Source of the DNA: Acinetobacter sp. WCHA45
GTDB taxonomy: Bacteria > Pseudomonadota > Gammaproteobacteria > Pseudomonadales > Moraxellaceae
NCBI RefSeq assembly: GCF_002165255.2
Contig: NZ_CP028561.1
Coordinates: forward strand, 682,001 to 746,000
Reading direction: 5' to 3'
Length of the DNA stretch: 64,000 nucleotides
Under the pieces are notes generated by a model. It ran no database searches, was not told where the DNA came from, and saw nothing but the letters and a program-made list of their open reading frames with translations. Positions 20,930-30,863 of the stretch are shown in pieces (positions within the stretch are counted from its first letter, which is position 1; the number at the start of each line of letters is the position of its first letter). A program made the translations under genes and the position numbers.

Positions 20930-21865
20930 TTAGAACTTCTTAAAGCCTTTATTAAAACCAATGGTTTTGCGGCCATTGTTATTATTGCCATTGCCTGAAC
21001 GCTGCTCTTGTTGCTCATCATCACGGCGCTGTTGACGTAAATAACCACCACGACGTGCAGCCAATGGTTTTTCTGCCATTTTTTCAGTACGACGTTTTGC
21101 CATACCAAACAAGCCAGTACCTTGACGTGGTTTTAATTCAACTGATTTTGCCAGGTTGTCAATGTCAGTCTTATCCAGTTCCATCCAACGGCCTGTACGT
21201 AACTCACGTGGTAGAATTACCGTGCCATAACGGGTACGTAATAAGCGGCTTACTTTGAGACTTTGTGATTCAAAGATACGACGTACTTCGCGGTTACGGC
21301 CTTCTTTAACCACAACTTGATACCAACGGTTGATACCTTCACCGCCAATTTCAGAGAATGATTCGAATTTGGCTGGACCATCTTCAAGTTCAACACCTTT
21401 CAGCATGTTATTGCGAATTTGCGGTGTGACTTCACCCATCACACGAACCGCATATTCACGCTCAACTTCGTTTGAAGGGTGCATTAAACGGTTAGCAAGT
21501 TCACCATCATTCGTGAATAATAATAAACCAGTACTGTTAATATCCAGACGCCCTACCATTACCCAACGATCATTGGCGATTTGTGGCAAATGATCAAATA
21601 CAGTTGGACGTTTCTCAGGATCATTGCGTGAGCAAATTTCACCCTCTGGTTTATAGTAAATGAGAACACGGCGGCGAATTTCATCTTCAACCTGAAACTG
21701 AACTTTACGACCATCGATACGGAGTTCATCTGTAGGTTCAATACGTTCACCCACTTGAGCAATTTTCCCATTGATACTGACGCGACCAGCAGCAATGACT
21801 TCCTCCATATAACGACGTGAGCCTAACCCGACTCTCGCCAACACCTTTTGTAATTTTTCACTCAT
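20930..21865 (-). CDS. rluB: 23S rRNA pseudouridine synthase RluB
   Basis: A RsuA-family pseudouridine synthase of 311 residues that modifies the 23S rRNA helix 89 region. An S4 domain occupies residues 1-60, and the catalytic motif GRLDINSTGLLLFTNDG with its Asp is at about 102-118. The C-terminal 60 residues form a basic, Arg/Gln/Asn-rich low-complexity tail probably binding RNA. It is the last gene of scpA-scpB-rluB, a common order. Choice of RluB over RluE/RsuA rests on size and context. Confidence 0.9.
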   Translation of the reverse strand: MSEKLQKVLARVGLGSRRYMEEVIAAGRVSINGKIAQVGERIEPTDELRIDGRKVQFQVEDEIRRRVLIYYKPEGEICSRNDPEKRPTVFDHLPQIANDRWVMVGRLDINSTGLLLFTNDGELANRLMHPSNEVEREYAVRVMGEVTPQIRNNMLKGVELEDGPAKFESFSEIGGEGINRWYQVVVKEGRNREVRRIFESQSLKVSRLLRTRYGTVILPRELRTGRWMELDKTDIDNLAKSVELKPRQGTGLFGMAKRRTEKMAEKPLAARRGGYLRQQRRDDEQQEQRSGNGNNNNGRKTIGFNKGFKKF

Positions 21866-21905
21866 GACAGCACAACCTTAGACATAATGATCAACAGTTC
21901 ACCTC

Positions 21906-22505
21906 TCAAGACTTCGGTGCATGTGCATCGAGAGCCATGAATGCTTCCTTGGCGTTCTGTAGGGGAGGCAATTGATTCAATGACACTAAACCAAAAGCAT
22001 TTAAAAATTGGGGCGTTGTAATCAACAACGCAGGTCTTCCAGGTAAATCCCTGAAACCAGCTTCTTTAATCCAGTTCCAGTCAAATAAGTTTCTCAAGAT
22101 CTGACTATTATTCGATACACCACGAATCTGTTCAATATCAGCACGCGTGACAGGCTGATGATACGCAATCACGGCGACTGTTTCGAGCAACGAGGGTGAC
22201 AACTTGGTCGGGCGTTCAGGCCAAACCTGCGTAATAATATTGCGATACTTTGCTCGCACCTGAAAGCGAAACCCTTGAGCCGTCTCAATTAACTCAATTG
22301 AACGACCATGTTGCAACATTGCAAGTTGCTGTAAAAAATGACGTAATTGTTGTTTATTATATTGGTTTTGAAATGCTTCTTTTAGTCGTGCAAGTGAAAC
22401 TGGTGAGTCACTAGCGAACAAAATTGCTTCAATCTGTAATAAGACATCGTGATGAATATCTTCAAGTGACATTCCTTCATTGGTGTCAAATGGATCTAAA
22501 CTCAT
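21906..22505 (-). CDS. scpB: Segregation and condensation protein ScpB
   Basis: A 199-residue winged-helix kleisin-associated protein of the SMC-ScpAB condensin complex. The segments IEAILFASDSPVSLARL near the N-terminus and AVIAYHQPVTRADIEQIRG at about 111-129 are characteristic. It overlaps scpA by four bases (ATGA), consistent with translational coupling and 1:2 assembly. Confidence 0.93.
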   Translation of the reverse strand: MSLDPFDTNEGMSLEDIHHDVLLQIEAILFASDSPVSLARLKEAFQNQYNKQQLRHFLQQLAMLQHGRSIELIETAQGFRFQVRAKYRNIITQVWPERPTKLSPSLLETVAVIAYHQPVTRADIEQIRGVSNNSQILRNLFDWNWIKEAGFRDLPGRPALLITTPQFLNAFGLVSLNQLPPLQNAKEAFMALDAHAPKS

Positions 22506-23296
22506 GCTGCAATGCCTTGAACTGTTAAAGGAGCTTCAATACCTGTATGGATGATTTGAATTTTTTGCTGGCGCGTGAGTTCAAGCACTGCCATAAAAGT
22601 CACCACCATGCCCATACGACCTTGCATAGGATTTAATAATTCCATAAAACTTAATGCTTGACCTGATGCAAGTTGGCTTTCAATAAATGCTATACGTTCT
22701 TCGAGCAGTACTGGTTCCTGCGCAACAATATGTGTGATCGGTTCTGGACGATTAAACACACAAAATAGTGCGTCACGTAAGGCATCGACATCATAACCTT
22801 CATAAATTGGAGCAATATGTCCAAGACTTACATTGGCACTAAAAGTATCTCTTTCAAAGATTGGCATTTGCCCTAATCGTTCAGCTGCTTGCTTAATACG
22901 GAGGTATGTTTCTAAACGATCAATTAACTCTTGTTTAGGATCTTTTTCAAATTGATCAACTAGAGTTGGTTTTGGAAGCAATAATCGTGATTTCAAATCA
23001 GCGAGTAATGCTGCCATCACCATATAATCAGCAGTTAATTCGATATTCAAAGACTTCATACTATCCATATAGGATAAATACTGGGTTGCAATTGGTGAAA
23101 TATCTAACTGTAAAAGATCAAAGCCATTTTTCTGAATCAAATAAATCAGAAAGTCTAATGGCCCTTCAAACTGCTCCAGTAAAATTTCAAATGCGGCAGG
23201 TGGAATGTACAAATCTTCAGGTATGACTTCTTGCCACTCGTCAAGCACACGAATGGAAGGAATTAATTCCAAGGTCGAAGGAAGAATTTGATTCAT
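22502..23296 (-). CDS. scpA: Segregation and condensation protein ScpA
   Basis: The kleisin subunit bridging the SMC heads, 264 residues. The N-terminal FEGPLDFLIYLIQKNGFDL (about 44-62) is the SMC-neck binding region and DYMVMAALLADLKSRLLLPKP follows. It is the first gene of scpA-scpB-rluB. The 245 bases upstream, shared with the divergent acetyltransferase-like gene, should hold both promoters. Confidence 0.93.
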   Translation of the reverse strand: MNQILPSTLELIPSIRVLDEWQEVIPEDLYIPPAAFEILLEQFEGPLDFLIYLIQKNGFDLLQLDISPIATQYLSYMDSMKSLNIELTADYMVMAALLADLKSRLLLPKPTLVDQFEKDPKQELIDRLETYLRIKQAAERLGQMPIFERDTFSANVSLGHIAPIYEGYDVDALRDALFCVFNRPEPITHIVAQEPVLLEERIAFIESQLASGQALSFMELLNPMQGRMGMVVTFMAVLELTRQQKIQIIHTGIEAPLTVQGIAA

Positions 23297-23541
23297 TACC
23301 GTTTATAAGCCACGCGAATTTTCAAAAGCATGAAAGGATGATTTTTTTGTGTTCAAGAAAGTGACACATGCTACAAGCAAGCCTATTCTAATCGAAATCC
23401 TTCATTTAATAAATTACTCACTTACAAAAACCTTAAAGTTCTCAGGGTATTTTCTATACTTATACAAGCGAATATGGATGATATAAAAATCTTATACTTA
23501 AATCGGCCATTAAACTTCGCATTTCTAAACTATAAGTCACC

Positions 23542-24189
23542 ATGAAAAATTATTTAAAAACACAACGGAATCAGTTCGGACAAACGATAGGTTTTTCGCT
23601 TGAAGAAAATGTGACAGCTTCACCCGTGCAGGGAAATATATTTGGACAATACGTTCAGTTGGTTGATGTAGCTGATGGCATAACAGATCAGGCGGCAGGG
23701 CAGTTATGGGAAGCGGTATCGACAGAACCCGATGAAAGATGCTGGACTTATCTGCCTTATTCAGCTCCACAGAGCCAACATAGTTTAAAAGATTCATTAG
23801 ACAACTTATTCGGCTTTAAAGATTCCACTCATTTTCTAATTCAAGTTGCTGAAGAGATACAAGGTTGGGTTGCATTGTTAAATCCGAGGCTTGGGCATGG
23901 CGTGATTGAGATTGGTAATGTTTATTTTTCACATAAAATGAAAAAATCAAAGGCGTCAACTGAAACAATTTTCTTACTCCTAGAACAATGTTTTGCACAT
24001 GGTTTTAGACGTATTGAATGGAAATGTGATGATTGTAATGCGCCGTCTAAAGCTGCCGCTTTACGCTTCTGTTTTCAGTATGAAGGCGTATTTCGCCAAG
24101 ATCGGATCATAAAAGGACGAAATCGAAATACTGCATGGTTTTCGATTGTAGATGATGAGTGGTCGGAATTAAAAAATGCTTATCAGTAA
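23542..24189 (+). CDS. GNAT-family acetyltransferase-like protein
   Basis: A 215-residue protein related to RimJ/RimL-type acetyltransferases. It has the substrate entry strand HFLIQVAEEIQGWVALLNPR (about 94-113), IEIGNVYFS, and a C-terminal RIEWKCDDCNAPSKAAALRF segment that matches the late GNAT motif (RV-w-cda-N--S--a). The usual R/Q-x-x-G-x-A acetyl-CoA loop is not clear. Substrate unknown. It is monocistronic and divergent from scpA. Confidence 0.8.
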   Translation: MKNYLKTQRNQFGQTIGFSLEENVTASPVQGNIFGQYVQLVDVADGITDQAAGQLWEAVSTEPDERCWTYLPYSAPQSQHSLKDSLDNLFGFKDSTHFLIQVAEEIQGWVALLNPRLGHGVIEIGNVYFSHKMKKSKASTETIFLLLEQCFAHGFRRIEWKCDDCNAPSKAAALRFCFQYEGVFRQDRIIKGRNRNTAWFSIVDDEWSELKNAYQ

Positions 24190-24272
24190 TGGTTAAACCC
24201 AGACAATTTTGATTGGCAGGGTATTCAGAAACAGAAGTTGTCTGATTTTTTTGATTGAATAAGGATCAGTGC

Positions 24273-24890
24273 TTATTCAAAAGCACTGACATCACCAACA
24301 CCACGACGGATAATTTCAGGATTTTCTCCAGATAAATCCACGATACTGGTGGTGGATAAGGTACCGAAGCCGCTGTCAATAAACACATCAATGCGTTTAC
24401 CGAGCTGATTTTCAATATCATAAGGATCATCAAGCGGATCTTTTTGATCAGGCAAGATCAATGTACTGGTGAGTAACGGTTCGCCAAGTTCTTGTAATAA
24501 AGCTTGTGCAACAGGATTACTTGGAATACGCAGACCAATTGTTTTTTTCTTTGGGTGCATTAAGCGTTTTGGCACTTCACTGGTAGCAGGTAAAATAAAT
24601 GTGGTAATAGCAGGGGTATTGGCTTTTAACAGTCTGTACATCGCATTATCGACTTTTGCATAAGTTGCAATATCAGATAAATCACAACACATAATTGCAT
24701 ATTGATGTTTAGGACCTAAGCCACGAATCTGAGCTATTCGCTCCATCGCACTTTTATTCCCAATCTGACAACCAATCGCATAGGCTGCATCAGTTGGATA
24801 AACCACCACATCACCCGCACGAATACGTTCAACCGCCTGAGTGATTAAGCGAGCCTGTGGATTTTCAGGATGAATATGTAAATGTAACAT
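24273..24890 (-). CDS. Sua5/YciO/YrdC-family protein, YciO type
   Basis: A YrdC-fold protein of 205 residues. The N-terminal half has GDVVVYPTDAAYAIGCQIGN (about 25-44) and the core TTFILPATSEVPKRLMHPK. The family includes TsaC/Sua5, which makes threonylcarbamoyl-AMP for tRNA modification. The length and the YAIMCCDLSDIATYA segment fit YciO rather than TsaC; YciO's physiological role is not settled. Confidence 0.87.
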   Translation of the reverse strand: MLHLHIHPENPQARLITQAVERIRAGDVVVYPTDAAYAIGCQIGNKSAMERIAQIRGLGPKHQYAIMCCDLSDIATYAKVDNAMYRLLKANTPAITTFILPATSEVPKRLMHPKKKTIGLRIPSNPVAQALLQELGEPLLTSTLILPDQKDPLDDPYDIENQLGKRIDVFIDSGFGTLSTTSIVDLSGENPEIIRRGVGDVSAFE

Positions 24891-24981
24891 TATTATTGTA
24901 ACTCCCTGATCTTTATGGCTGAATTAAGTATGAAACTTGTTCTAGTAAAGATGCAAGTCTTAGATGTGTTAATTTTGTCAT

Positions 24982-25644
24982 TCAATCAAGTAATTCACGT
25001 TTAAATTCATTTAGTTGTAATGGTAAGCCATTACGGGTACAAACACAGATATAGTGAATAAAATGTGCAGCATCTCGTGGTAAAGTGGCTTCACCCGAAA
25101 AATAACGTTGTACTTGAGCAAAAACATTATCTTTAAATTGTGTCCCATTGCCGCTATCACCCGTTAGATTATCTAAAGAGACACGAAACTTTCGACCAAA
25201 GGCTGTTGCAAATAACCATTCAATGGCTTGAGGCTTAATTTCAACTTGTTCAAATAAAGCTTGCTGTTCTGCAGTACGACCATCGGGTGCATACCAATAA
25301 CCTAAATCAGGTAAAAGGCGACGTTTTTCACCTGAAATACTCCAATGACTAATTTCATGCAAGGCACTGTTAAAGAAACCATGTGCAAATTGGATTTTTG
25401 CAGGCTGTTGATTTATGGCTGGGAAATATTCTGGTTCAAAATCACCTTTAACAAGCGTGACATTATGGTGGGAAAACCAGTGATTAAAGTGTAAAATAAG
25501 CCAATCAACCTGTTCTGGTTCTGTTGTTAACGTTTTCCAAGATGAGCGTTGCACTTGATCTGGTGTTAACATAGGAGCAGTGATTGAATGGGGGCTAACA
25601 AGTGATGAAGTTGTTACTTCAAGTTGCGGCTGCAACAGATGCAT
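24982..25644 (-). CDS. epmC: Elongation factor P hydroxylase EpmC
   Basis: A 220-residue protein matching the EpmC (YfcM) family, which hydroxylates the beta-lysyl-modified lysine of elongation factor P. The segment FAHGFFNSALHEISHWSISG (about 94-113) carries the HExxH-like metal site, followed by RRLLPDLGYWYAPDGRTAEQQ, both highly typical. No epmA, epmB or efp gene is in the window. Confidence 0.88.
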   Translation of the reverse strand: MHLLQPQLEVTTSSLVSPHSITAPMLTPDQVQRSSWKTLTTEPEQVDWLILHFNHWFSHHNVTLVKGDFEPEYFPAINQQPAKIQFAHGFFNSALHEISHWSISGEKRRLLPDLGYWYAPDGRTAEQQALFEQVEIKPQAIEWLFATAFGRKFRVSLDNLTGDSGNGTQFKDNVFAQVQRYFSGEATLPRDAAHFIHYICVCTRNGLPLQLNEFKRELLD

Positions 25645-25739
25645 TGCTGTGTTACCACGAGTTCTGTCTAAAGAAGTGCAAAATTGTATCTTAATCTTTG
25701 ACAGAGTACCGATGAATTTGTAGAATTGCCGCCTTAATT

Positions 25740-26300
25740 ATGTCAGCAAATACTTTTCCAAGCCAAATCGAGCCATTTAAATGGGCTGAACAGGGCTATA
25801 CATGGTCAGGAACACTGCCATTGTCTCGCTTTGCTCGTATTGCTCGAGAAGCTGTTGGTTCAATTGATGATCAATTGATCAACATAGACTGTAAGCTATC
25901 AATGGATGCCTATCATCGCATTGTATGGTTAGATGGACATATTGATACTAAAGTTCCAATGGAATGCCAACGTTGCTTGGGATCTGTTGAAATTGAATTA
26001 GTCTCAGAATTTCATTTAGCTTTAATTGATGATGAGTCACTGATAGAGCGATTGGATGAGGATGCTGATTTCATCGTTTTAGGTGAAAGTGAATCGTCGA
26101 AAAAAGGGAGTATTGATACACCTGCTTCGATTGATTTACTCGCATTACTAGAAGATGAATTGTTATTGTTGATGCCTTTGTCTCCCAAACATGATGTTTG
26201 TGAGCATAAACATCAACCTGTCGTTCAGGACGTTGTCGAAGAAAAGCGGGATAACCCGTTTGATGTTTTGGCAAGTTTGAAAGGCAAACTTAACTCATAA
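25740..26300 (+). CDS. yceD: YceD/DUF177 family protein
   Basis: A 186-residue protein of the YceD family, usually encoded just upstream of rpmF and linked to 23S rRNA or ribosome assembly. A cysteine pair, MECQRCLG at about 76-83 and VCEHKHQP near residue 157, resembles the metal-binding pattern of the family. It precedes rpmF by 78 bases and opens the rpmF-fab cluster. Confidence 0.88.
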   Translation: MSANTFPSQIEPFKWAEQGYTWSGTLPLSRFARIAREAVGSIDDQLINIDCKLSMDAYHRIVWLDGHIDTKVPMECQRCLGSVEIELVSEFHLALIDDESLIERLDEDADFIVLGESESSKKGSIDTPASIDLLALLEDELLLLMPLSPKHDVCEHKHQPVVQDVVEEKRDNPFDVLASLKGKLNS

Positions 26301-26378
26301 CACAATTTGTGTTATCATGTTGAGTTAAGACAACTGAATTTGTTCTGATCCATTTTTCGATCTTTGTAAGGAGCCATC

Positions 26379-26564
26379 ATGGCCGTTCAGCAAAACCGTA
26401 AAAGTCGCTCTCGCCGTGACATGCGCCGTTCACATGACGCTTTAACCGAGAATGCATTATCTGTAGACCAAACTACTGGTGAAACTCATCGTCGTCACCA
26501 CGTGACTAAAGACGGTATTTACCGTGGTCGTCAATTATTCGCTAAAGCAGCTGATGCTGAATAA
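26379..26564 (+). CDS. rpmF: Ribosomal protein L32
   Basis: A 61-residue basic protein with the typical [20 protein letters not shown] start and [17 protein letters not shown] body. This is the non-zinc form, lacking the CxxC pairs seen in zinc-binding L32. It has a strong AAGGAG site before the ATG and a terminator after it. Confidence 0.96.
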   Translation: MAVQQNRKSRSRRDMRRSHDALTENALSVDQTTGETHRRHHVTKDGIYRGRQLFAKAADAE

Positions 26565-26600
26565 TTGAGTTATATGCATTAAGCGTTAGCTTAAAGTATA

Positions 26601-26628
26601 AAAAATGGGAGCGAAAGCTCCCTTTTTT
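26601..26628 (+). terminator. Intrinsic terminator after rpmF
   Basis: Stem GGGAGC/GCTCCC with a GAAA tetraloop and a run of six T. It separates yceD-rpmF from fabD. Confidence 0.9.
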
Positions 26629-26759
26629 GTTGTTTTTCGCAATTAAAAAACGATTTAATCAATGGTAAATTGCCGCATCGGAAAAGAGTCTGTTGTCATT
26701 CTCATGTAGAATTATGAGTGTTGATAAAACTGGCGATAGACCATTTTAAGGATTTTTAT

Positions 26760-27752
26760 ATGTCGACTAAGCGACTTGAGCAGGCTGCTCAAGCAACAAA
26801 AACAGCATTTGTTTTTCCTGGTCAGGGTTCACAAAAAGTAGGGATGCTGGCTGAGCTTGCAGAGCAGTTTAGTGTCGTTCGAGATACCTTTGCAGAAGCA
26901 TCAGCAGCACTTGGTTTTGATCTTTGGCAGATTGCCCAAAGTGGTGAGGGTTTAGATCAAACTGAAAATACTCAACCAGTTTTGCTAACAGCAAGTATTG
27001 CCTTATGGCGTGTATGGTTAGAGTTAGGGGGTATAGCACCGAAATACTTGGCTGGACATTCTTTGGGAGAATACAGTGCGCTTGTTGCAGCAGAGGCAAT
27101 GAGTCTAGCTGACGCTGTTAAATTAGTCCATTTACGCGGAAAATTGATGCAGAGTGCTGTTCCTCAAGGTGCAGGCGCAATGGCTGCAATTCTTGGTTTA
27201 GCCGATGAGAAAGTGATCGAGCTTTGCCAAAAAGTGAATGCATATGCGGCAGGCCAAGGTTCGGTTGAAGCGGCGAATTATAATGCGCAAGGTCAGGTGG
27301 TGATTGCAGGCAGTACAGCTTTGGTTCAGCAAGTCATGGCTGAAGCAAAAGAGCAATCTGGTAAAGCGATTGCATTGCCTGTTTCTGTTCCGTCACATTG
27401 TACCTTGATGAAACCAGCAGCAGAAAAGTTTGCTGAAGCTTTGGAACAAACTGCCATTGAGCTACCTAGCATTCCTGTAATACAAAATGTCAACGCGGAA
27501 ATCGCAACGGATGTTGCCCAGTTACGTCAGGCATTGACGGCTCAGTTATATCAGTCAGTTCAATGGACACGTACCATGCAATATCTTCAAGATGAAGGTG
27601 TGCAGTATGTGGTTGAATGTGGACCAGGTACAGTACTCAGCAATCTTGCCAAGCGATTACCCAACATAGAAAAAGCATTTGCGATTGATAGCAAAGCACG
27701 TATGGAAGATGCCCTAAACGCAGTGTTAGTGGCAGAAGGAAAAATTGCATGA
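26760..27752 (+). CDS. fabD: Malonyl-CoA:ACP transacylase FabD
   Basis: FabD moves the malonyl group from CoA to ACP for fatty-acid elongation. From ATG 26760 the protein has 330 residues. An in-frame GTG at 26718 would add 14 residues without family support, and AAGGA lies 9 bases before 26760. The FVFPGQGSQ start and the active-site GHSLGEYS with Ser101 are diagnostic. The SVPSHCTLM segment carries the catalytic His. The stop overlaps the fabG start by four bases. Confidence 0.95.
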   Translation: MSTKRLEQAAQATKTAFVFPGQGSQKVGMLAELAEQFSVVRDTFAEASAALGFDLWQIAQSGEGLDQTENTQPVLLTASIALWRVWLELGGIAPKYLAGHSLGEYSALVAAEAMSLADAVKLVHLRGKLMQSAVPQGAGAMAAILGLADEKVIELCQKVNAYAAGQGSVEAANYNAQGQVVIAGSTALVQQVMAEAKEQSGKAIALPVSVPSHCTLMKPAAEKFAEALEQTAIELPSIPVIQNVNAEIATDVAQLRQALTAQLYQSVQWTRTMQYLQDEGVQYVVECGPGTVLSNLAKRLPNIEKAFAIDSKARMEDALNAVLVAEGKIA

Positions 27753-28483
27753 CACAACAACGAAAAGTTGCGTTAGTGACAGGAGCAAGCCGTGGTATTG
27801 GCGCAGCAATTGCACAGCAACTCATTCAAGACGGTTATTTTGTGGTAGGCACAGCAACTTCTGAATCAGGCGCACAAAAACTGACAGAAAGCTTTGCTGA
27901 ACATGGGGCAGGTGCTGTACTCGATGTTCGTGATGGTGCAGCGATTGATGCACTTGTATCAGATATTGAACAAAAATATGGTTCAGTACTGATCTTGGTG
28001 AACAACGCAGGCATTACCAAAGATAACTTGTTGCTTCGTATGTCGGAAGATGATTGGGACGACATTCTCAATATTCATCTGAAAGCCGTATATCGCTTGT
28101 CTAAACGCGTATTGAAAGGTATGACCAAAGCACGTTTTGGCCGCATTATTAACATTAGTTCAGTGGTTGCACATTTTGCGAACCCTGGACAGGCGAACTA
28201 CTCAGCAGCAAAAGCAGGGATTGAAGCATTCAGTCGTAGCTTAGCCAAAGAGATGGGGAGTCGTCAGATTACAGTGAACAGTGTTGCACCTGGTTTCATT
28301 GCCACTGAAATGACTGATCAGTTAAGCGAAGATATTCGTAAAAAAATGACTGATCAAGTAGCTTTAAGTCGTCTAGGTGAACCTCAAGATATTGCTGATG
28401 CAGTGAGTTTCCTGGCTAGCGATAAGGCTAGTTACATTACTGGTACAGTTTTACACGTAAATGGTGGTCTATACATGGCCTAA
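27749..28483 (+). CDS. fabG: 3-oxoacyl-ACP reductase FabG
   Basis: NADPH-dependent SDR reductase of the fatty-acid cycle, 244 residues. The cofactor loop TGASRGIG is at 11-18, NNAG at 85-88, and the catalytic residues Ser138, Tyr151 and Lys155 sit at the same numbers as in E. coli FabG. It overlaps fabD (ATGA) and lies 86 bases upstream of acpP. Confidence 0.95.
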   Translation: MTQQRKVALVTGASRGIGAAIAQQLIQDGYFVVGTATSESGAQKLTESFAEHGAGAVLDVRDGAAIDALVSDIEQKYGSVLILVNNAGITKDNLLLRMSEDDWDDILNIHLKAVYRLSKRVLKGMTKARFGRIINISSVVAHFANPGQANYSAAKAGIEAFSRSLAKEMGSRQITVNSVAPGFIATEMTDQLSEDIRKKMTDQVALSRLGEPQDIADAVSFLASDKASYITGTVLHVNGGLYMA

Positions 28484-28569
28484 CTGGCGATGTATAAACT
28501 TTTAAAAGTTTTTATATTCAATTAAACTAGTGGCAAATCAAAACGCCACAAGCAATGAGGAGAATTCCT

Positions 28570-28806
28570 GTGAGCGATATCGAACAACGCATCAAACAAG
28601 CTGTAGCTGAACAATTAGGTATGCGTGCTGAAGAGATCAAGAATGAAGCATCTTTCATGGATGATTTAGGTGCTGACTCTTTGGATCTGGTTGAACTTGT
28701 AATGTCTTTCGAAAATGATTTTGATATCACGATTCCAGACGAAGATTCTAATGAAATCACGACTGTTCAATCTGCAATTGATTATGTAACCAAAAAACTT
28801 GGTTAA
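28570..28806 (+). CDS. acpP: Acyl carrier protein AcpP
   Basis: The main acyl carrier protein, 78 residues, carrying growing acyl chains on phosphopantetheine attached to Ser37 of the GADSLD motif. The start is GTG 28570, eight bases after AGGAG; an upstream ATG at 28555 would overlap that site. The protein is acidic and four-helical by sequence pattern. A strong terminator follows. Confidence 0.96.
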   Translation: MSDIEQRIKQAVAEQLGMRAEEIKNEASFMDDLGADSLDLVELVMSFENDFDITIPDEDSNEITTVQSAIDYVTKKLG

Positions 28807-28822
28807 TCATATCACATGATTA

Positions 28823-28849
28823 AAAGCCACCTTTTTCGGTGGCTTTTTT
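28823..28849 (+). terminator. Intrinsic terminator after acpP
   Basis: Stem GCCACC/GGTGGC with a six-base loop and six T. It closes the fabD-fabG-acpP unit. Confidence 0.9.
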
Positions 28850-28992
28850 ATATGTTCAACTTTTCATATGAATAGATGTAAAAATATCTTACAAAAAAAA
28901 TAAACTATAAATATGAAAATAATTTATTTGAGTGTATAAATTTTATGCTATTTAAAATAATGTATTAAACCATAACAACAAAAGGGAATTTT

Positions 28993-29235
28993 ATGAATAT
29001 AGCAAACCGTATTAAAGAGATCATTATTGAGCAACTTCGTGTAAATGAAGAAGATGTTTTACCAAATGCATCCTTTACAGATGATTTAGGCGCTGATTCA
29101 TTGGCTGTAGTTGAGCTTATTATGGCTTTTGAGGGGGAATTTGGTACTCAAATTCCTTATGAAGAGGCTGAGAAAATTATTACCGTTCAATCTGCAATTG
29201 ATTATATGACCAATATTGTGGGAGAAAATGCTTAA
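28993..29235 (+). CDS. Second acyl carrier protein, AcpP paralogue
   Basis: An 80-residue ACP with the phosphopantetheine motif GADSLA (Ser36), encoded 186 bases after acpP and separated from it by a terminator. Several segments are shared with AcpP ([18 protein letters not shown]), but the region after the serine differs ([18 protein letters not shown]). It has its own AAAGGGAA ribosome site and its own terminator, so it can be expressed separately. Whether it serves fatty-acid synthesis or a special acyl transfer is unknown. Confidence 0.9.
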   Translation: MNIANRIKEIIIEQLRVNEEDVLPNASFTDDLGADSLAVVELIMAFEGEFGTQIPYEEAEKIITVQSAIDYMTNIVGENA

Positions 29236-29260
29236 ATTGCTTCAAGTTTTGAACGAATTG

Positions 29261-29284
29261 AAAGCCGCCGTAAGGTGGCTTTTT
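29261..29284 (+). terminator. Intrinsic terminator after second ACP gene
   Basis: Stem GCCGCC/GGTGGC with one G-U pair, a GTAA loop and five T. Confidence 0.75.
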
Positions 29285-29449
29285 ATATTTAAAATATATA
29301 AATGTGAAAGCTTAAAATCAGTTTTACTGCATATACATATATTTACAAGACCTCGTTAAATTGAAACTCGCATGCTTTATTTTTTCGGTATAACTAATTG
29401 TAAGTCTGTTTTGACTATGCTTAATCAATAATTACAGAGGAAATAAAAA

Positions 29450-29923
29450 ATGGGTATTTTTGATTTTGTTAAAGGCATTGGTAAAAAAAATACAGCACCA
29501 GCAGAACCTCAGCCTGCTCCAGCCACACCTGTTGAGCCTTCAGCTCAAGAAATTGCCAATAAATTATTAGGTTTGATTAAAAGTTTAGGTCTTGGTGTTG
29601 ATGGTTTATCAGTAACCTATAATGGAAATACCGATACAGCCATTATTAAAGGGCGAGTCAAAAGCCAAGCAGATAAAGAAAAGATAGTTCTTGCCGTTGG
29701 GAATATTGATCATGTTGCTCAGGTCGATGATCAGATGACGGTTGAAGTGCCTGAACCAGAAAGTAAATTCTATACTGTAAAATCAGGTGATAATTTATCT
29801 AAGATTTCTAAAGAGTATTATGGCGATCCAAACCAATACAATAAAATTTTTGAAGCGAATAGACCATTACTCAAAAATGCGGATGATATTTTTCCTGGAC
29901 AAGTTTTGCGTATCCCTGAATAA
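29450..29923 (+). CDS. BON and LysM domain protein (Kbp/YgaU type)
   Basis: A 157-residue protein with a short MGIFDFVKGIGKKN start, an Ala/Pro-rich linker, a BON domain at about 30-100 and a C-terminal LysM domain at about 106-156 (YTVKSGDNLSKISKEYYGDP). This matches E. coli Kbp/YgaU, a potassium-binding protein. No signal peptide is seen, as in Kbp. The gene stands alone with its own terminator. Confidence 0.88.
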   Translation: MGIFDFVKGIGKKNTAPAEPQPAPATPVEPSAQEIANKLLGLIKSLGLGVDGLSVTYNGNTDTAIIKGRVKSQADKEKIVLAVGNIDHVAQVDDQMTVEVPEPESKFYTVKSGDNLSKISKEYYGDPNQYNKIFEANRPLLKNADDIFPGQVLRIPE

Positions 29924-29941
29924 ATTGTAATGTGACAGAAG

Positions 29942-29963
29942 AGGCGCGTATTGCGCCTTTTTT
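29942..29963 (+). terminator. Intrinsic terminator after BON-LysM gene
   Basis: Stem AGGCGC/GCGCCT with a GTATT loop and six T. It lies convergent to thiD. Confidence 0.85.
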
Positions 29964-30002
29964 ATTAATAAATTCTGGAAGATTTATCAATTTGAAAACA
30001 AC

Positions 30003-30782
<780 letters not shown>

Positions 30783-30863
30783 TTATTCTCTCATTTAAGC
30801 TAGTATATGGGAGTTTCGAGAAACTCTCGACTATGTTATGTAAGGCTTTAAGAGATTGAACGA

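Noticed and set aside
24273..24890. Call as TsaC/Sua5 threonylcarbamoyl-AMP synthase
   Set aside because: Length and internal motifs fit the YciO branch better, whose role is not the same.
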